DNA of 6,006 bases, taken from the NCBI GenBank assembly GCA_047604965.1, contig JASGGQ010000151.1, forward strand, positions 1-6,006. The letters are read 5' to 3'. Shown here piece by piece: positions 4,844 through 6,006 of the stretch. Every line of letters starts with the position of its first letter. Position 1 is the stretch's first letter. Both the position numbers and the translations under genes were made by a program. Below the pieces are notes generated by a model. The model did not search any database. It was not told the origin of the DNA and was given only the letters and a program-made list of their open reading frames with translations. This stretch comes from JAGIBJ01 sp047604965. GTDB taxonomy: Bacteria > Actinomycetota > Thermoleophilia > Solirubrobacterales > Solirubrobacteraceae.

Positions 4844-5652
4844 GTGGCCTTTCGGGCAGAGGTGGATGATCGCCGATCGAGCCGGCGTTCGACGCCGCCA
4901 AGTGACCAGAACAGCGTCAGCGAGAGGACGACGAGCAGTGTGATCGCGGCAAACGCCCGATCGGTTTGCAGCTGGGGAACGGCGTCGGCGACGATCCGGC
5001 CCAGCCCGCCGGTTGCCGTCGGGTCGGCAGCGGTCGTCGCCGTTTGACCGGTTGCGTCGGCAAAGACGGCGCCGATCACAGCGAAGACGACGGCCAGCCG
5101 CACGCCGGTCAGGATGCCGGGCAGCGCTCCGGGCAGTTCGACGAGTCGCAGTCGCTGCCACGGGCCGGCGCCGAGATTGCGCAGCACGAGGTTCGTCTCC
5201 GGCGCTACTGCGGCGAGTGCGTCACGGGTGGCGATCGCGACCGGGAAGAAGGCGACGACGACCACCAGCACCAGTTGCGGGCGCAGCCCGAAGCCAAGCC
5301 AGACGACGAGCAGCGGCGCGAGGATCGGGACCGGCACTGCCTGCGAACTAACGAGCATTGGCTCCAACGTGCGGCGCAGCAGCAACGAACGATGCAGCGC
5401 GATGCCGCACAGCAGGCCGAGCAGCAGCGCCGCGAGCAAGCCCAGCAGCAGCACCTGCGTGGTGTGCAGGGTCGCGGCGGCGAGCAGGTCGCGGTCGCGC
5501 CACAGGGCGGTGGCGATATCGCTGGGCGCCGGGAGCACGATCGGATCGATACGGCGCAGTCGCACGATCGCTTGCCAGCCGCAGAGCAGCGTGACGAGCG
5601 TCAGCGGTGCGGCAAGTGCCGTGGCCAGGCGGCGCGCCGGCGGTCCGGTCAT
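4840..5652 (-). CDS. ABC importer permease (BPD_transp_1, ThiX/SsuC-like)
   Basis: A 270-residue inner-membrane permease with about six hydrophobic segments (roughly 10-30, 62-88, 104-121, 126-142, 184-199, 233-252). Family signs are LPAPSDIATALW (40-51), the EAA-type loop that contacts the ATPase (about 154-186, NLVLRNLGAGPWQRLRLVELPG onward), and VPVPILAPLLVVWLGFG (106-122). It would form the channel for the ligand delivered by the downstream lipoprotein. The ATG at 5652 shares one base with the ATPase stop (TGATG), and GGGAG lies eight bases before it; an upstream frame extension to 5730 falls inside the ATPase gene. One oddity is a Thr/Ala-rich insert (about 199-214, DATGQTATTAADPTAT) just before GGLGRIVADA, where relatives have only a few residues. 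Same-strand, overlapping genes imply tight translational coupling. Confidence 0.88.
   Translation of the reverse strand: MTGPPARRLATALAAPLTLVTLLCGWQAIVRLRRIDPIVLPAPSDIATALWRDRDLLAAATLHTTQVLLLGLLAALLLGLLCGIALHRSLLLRRTLEPMLVSSQAVPVPILAPLLVVWLGFGLRPQLVLVVVVAFFPVAIATRDALAAVAPETNLVLRNLGAGPWQRLRLVELPGALPGILTGVRLAVVFAVIGAVFADATGQTATTAADPTATGGLGRIVADAVPQLQTDRAFAAITLLVVLSLTLFWSLGGVERRLDRRSSTSARKAT
4848..4853 (-). promoter_or_regulatory. Shine-Dalgarno site of the binding-protein gene
   Basis: GAAAGG on the minus strand, four bases before the ATG at 4843 and inside the end of the permease gene. It fixes this start over the long upstream open frame and fits translational coupling through the ATGA overlap. 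Confidence 0.55.
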
Positions 5653-6006
5653 CACGCCAGCTCCCGCAGGATCGCCGAACGCAACGGTTCGCCGCCGCGC
5701 TGCGAGAGCCGCAGTCCGGGCACGCCGCACAGCGACACCGATGGCTCGCGCAGTCCAGCGGCGGTGAGCACCAGCAGCCGGTCGGCGAGCCGCACCGCCT
5801 CGTCGATGTCGTGCGTGACCAGCACCGCAGCGCGGCCCTCCGCGCCGAGGTGGGCGAGCAGCAGTTCGTGAAGTGCGTCGCGGGTGAGCGCATCGACGGC
5901 CGCGAACGGCTCGTCGAGCAGCAGCAGCTCGCGGCCGGTCAGCAGGGTGCGGGCGAGCGCGACGCGCTGGCGCTCACCGCCGGAGAGCCGCGCGACCGGC
6001 ACGCGG
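5652..6006 (-). CDS. ABC importer ATPase, partial (ThiZ/SsuB-like)
   Basis: The last 117 or so residues of an ABC ATPase; the start, Walker A and Q-loop lie beyond the window edge. Visible are the signature LSGGERQRVALAR, then Walker B LLLLDEPFAAVDALTR with the catalytic Glu, the D-loop, and the H-loop VTHDIDEAVRLADR. D-E-P-F-A-A-V-D and T-H-D-I-D-E-A are typical of the nitrate/sulfonate/thiamine-precursor importer ATPases. The valine codon GTG at 6002 is internal, since the frame stays open to the edge (an Arg codon precedes it). Its stop overlaps the permease start by one base. It powers the importer formed with the next two genes. Any promoter or riboswitch of the operon would lie upstream, outside this window. 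Confidence 0.9.
   Translation of the reverse strand, partial: RVPVARLSGGERQRVALARTLLTGRELLLLDEPFAAVDALTRDALHELLLAHLGAEGRAAVLVTHDIDEAVRLADRLLVLTAAGLREPSVSLCGVPGLRLSQRGGEPLRSAILRELA

Noticed and set aside
4844..5161. N-terminal extension of the binding protein
   Set aside because: The extra residues are Arg-rich and overlap the permease, and a lipoprotein signal begins exactly at the ATG at 4843.

Overview
The window is high-GC bacterial DNA with strongly G/C-ended codons. An actinobacterial-type integration host factor (mIHF) gene, a family confined to Actinobacteria, points to that phylum. Several starts look leaderless: a TANNNT hexamer lies 6-7 bases before the start codon with little or no Shine-Dalgarno sequence. 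This fits Actinobacteria. A deep lineage such as Thermoleophilia is a guess that I cannot confirm from this sequence.

Layout: (1) 51-386, minus: a 111-residue mIHF-like nucleoid protein. (2) 387-698: a non-coding stretch with an unusually dense run of inverted repeats (about 444-596). On the plus strand it ends in a hairpin followed by five Ts, and the imperfect pairs are G-U only on that strand. It may be a small structured RNA or a structured mIHF leader. (3) 699-2000, minus: a PLP-dependent alpha-oxoamine synthase that most resembles serine palmitoyltransferase. (4) 2104-3291, plus and divergent from (3): a 395-residue GNAT-fold acyltransferase of the long YghO-like type. The two genes share a 103-base promoter region. 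(5) 3337-3666, plus: a small unrecognised protein with one membrane segment. (6) 3667-3766: a convergent intergenic gap with an 18-base perfect GC palindrome. (7) 3767-6006, minus: the end of an ABC importer operon in the order ATPase (cut by the window edge), permease, substrate-binding lipoprotein. Start and stop codons overlap, and the binding protein is of the NMT1/THI5 type.

How the genes may work together: the alpha-oxoamine synthase would condense an amino acid with an acyl thioester to give an amino-ketone. The neighbouring GNAT could N-acylate that amine or its reduced form. This is the logic of bacterial sphingolipid (ceramide) synthesis, where the N-acyltransferase is reported to be a GNAT-like protein. 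The pairing is the most interesting biological hypothesis here, but no ketoreductase, acyl carrier protein or acyl-ACP synthetase is visible, so it stays an inference. The ABC system most likely imports a thiamine pyrimidine precursor (ThiXYZ-like), with riboflavin or a sulfonate as alternatives. No insertion sequence, CRISPR array, tRNA or rRNA was seen.
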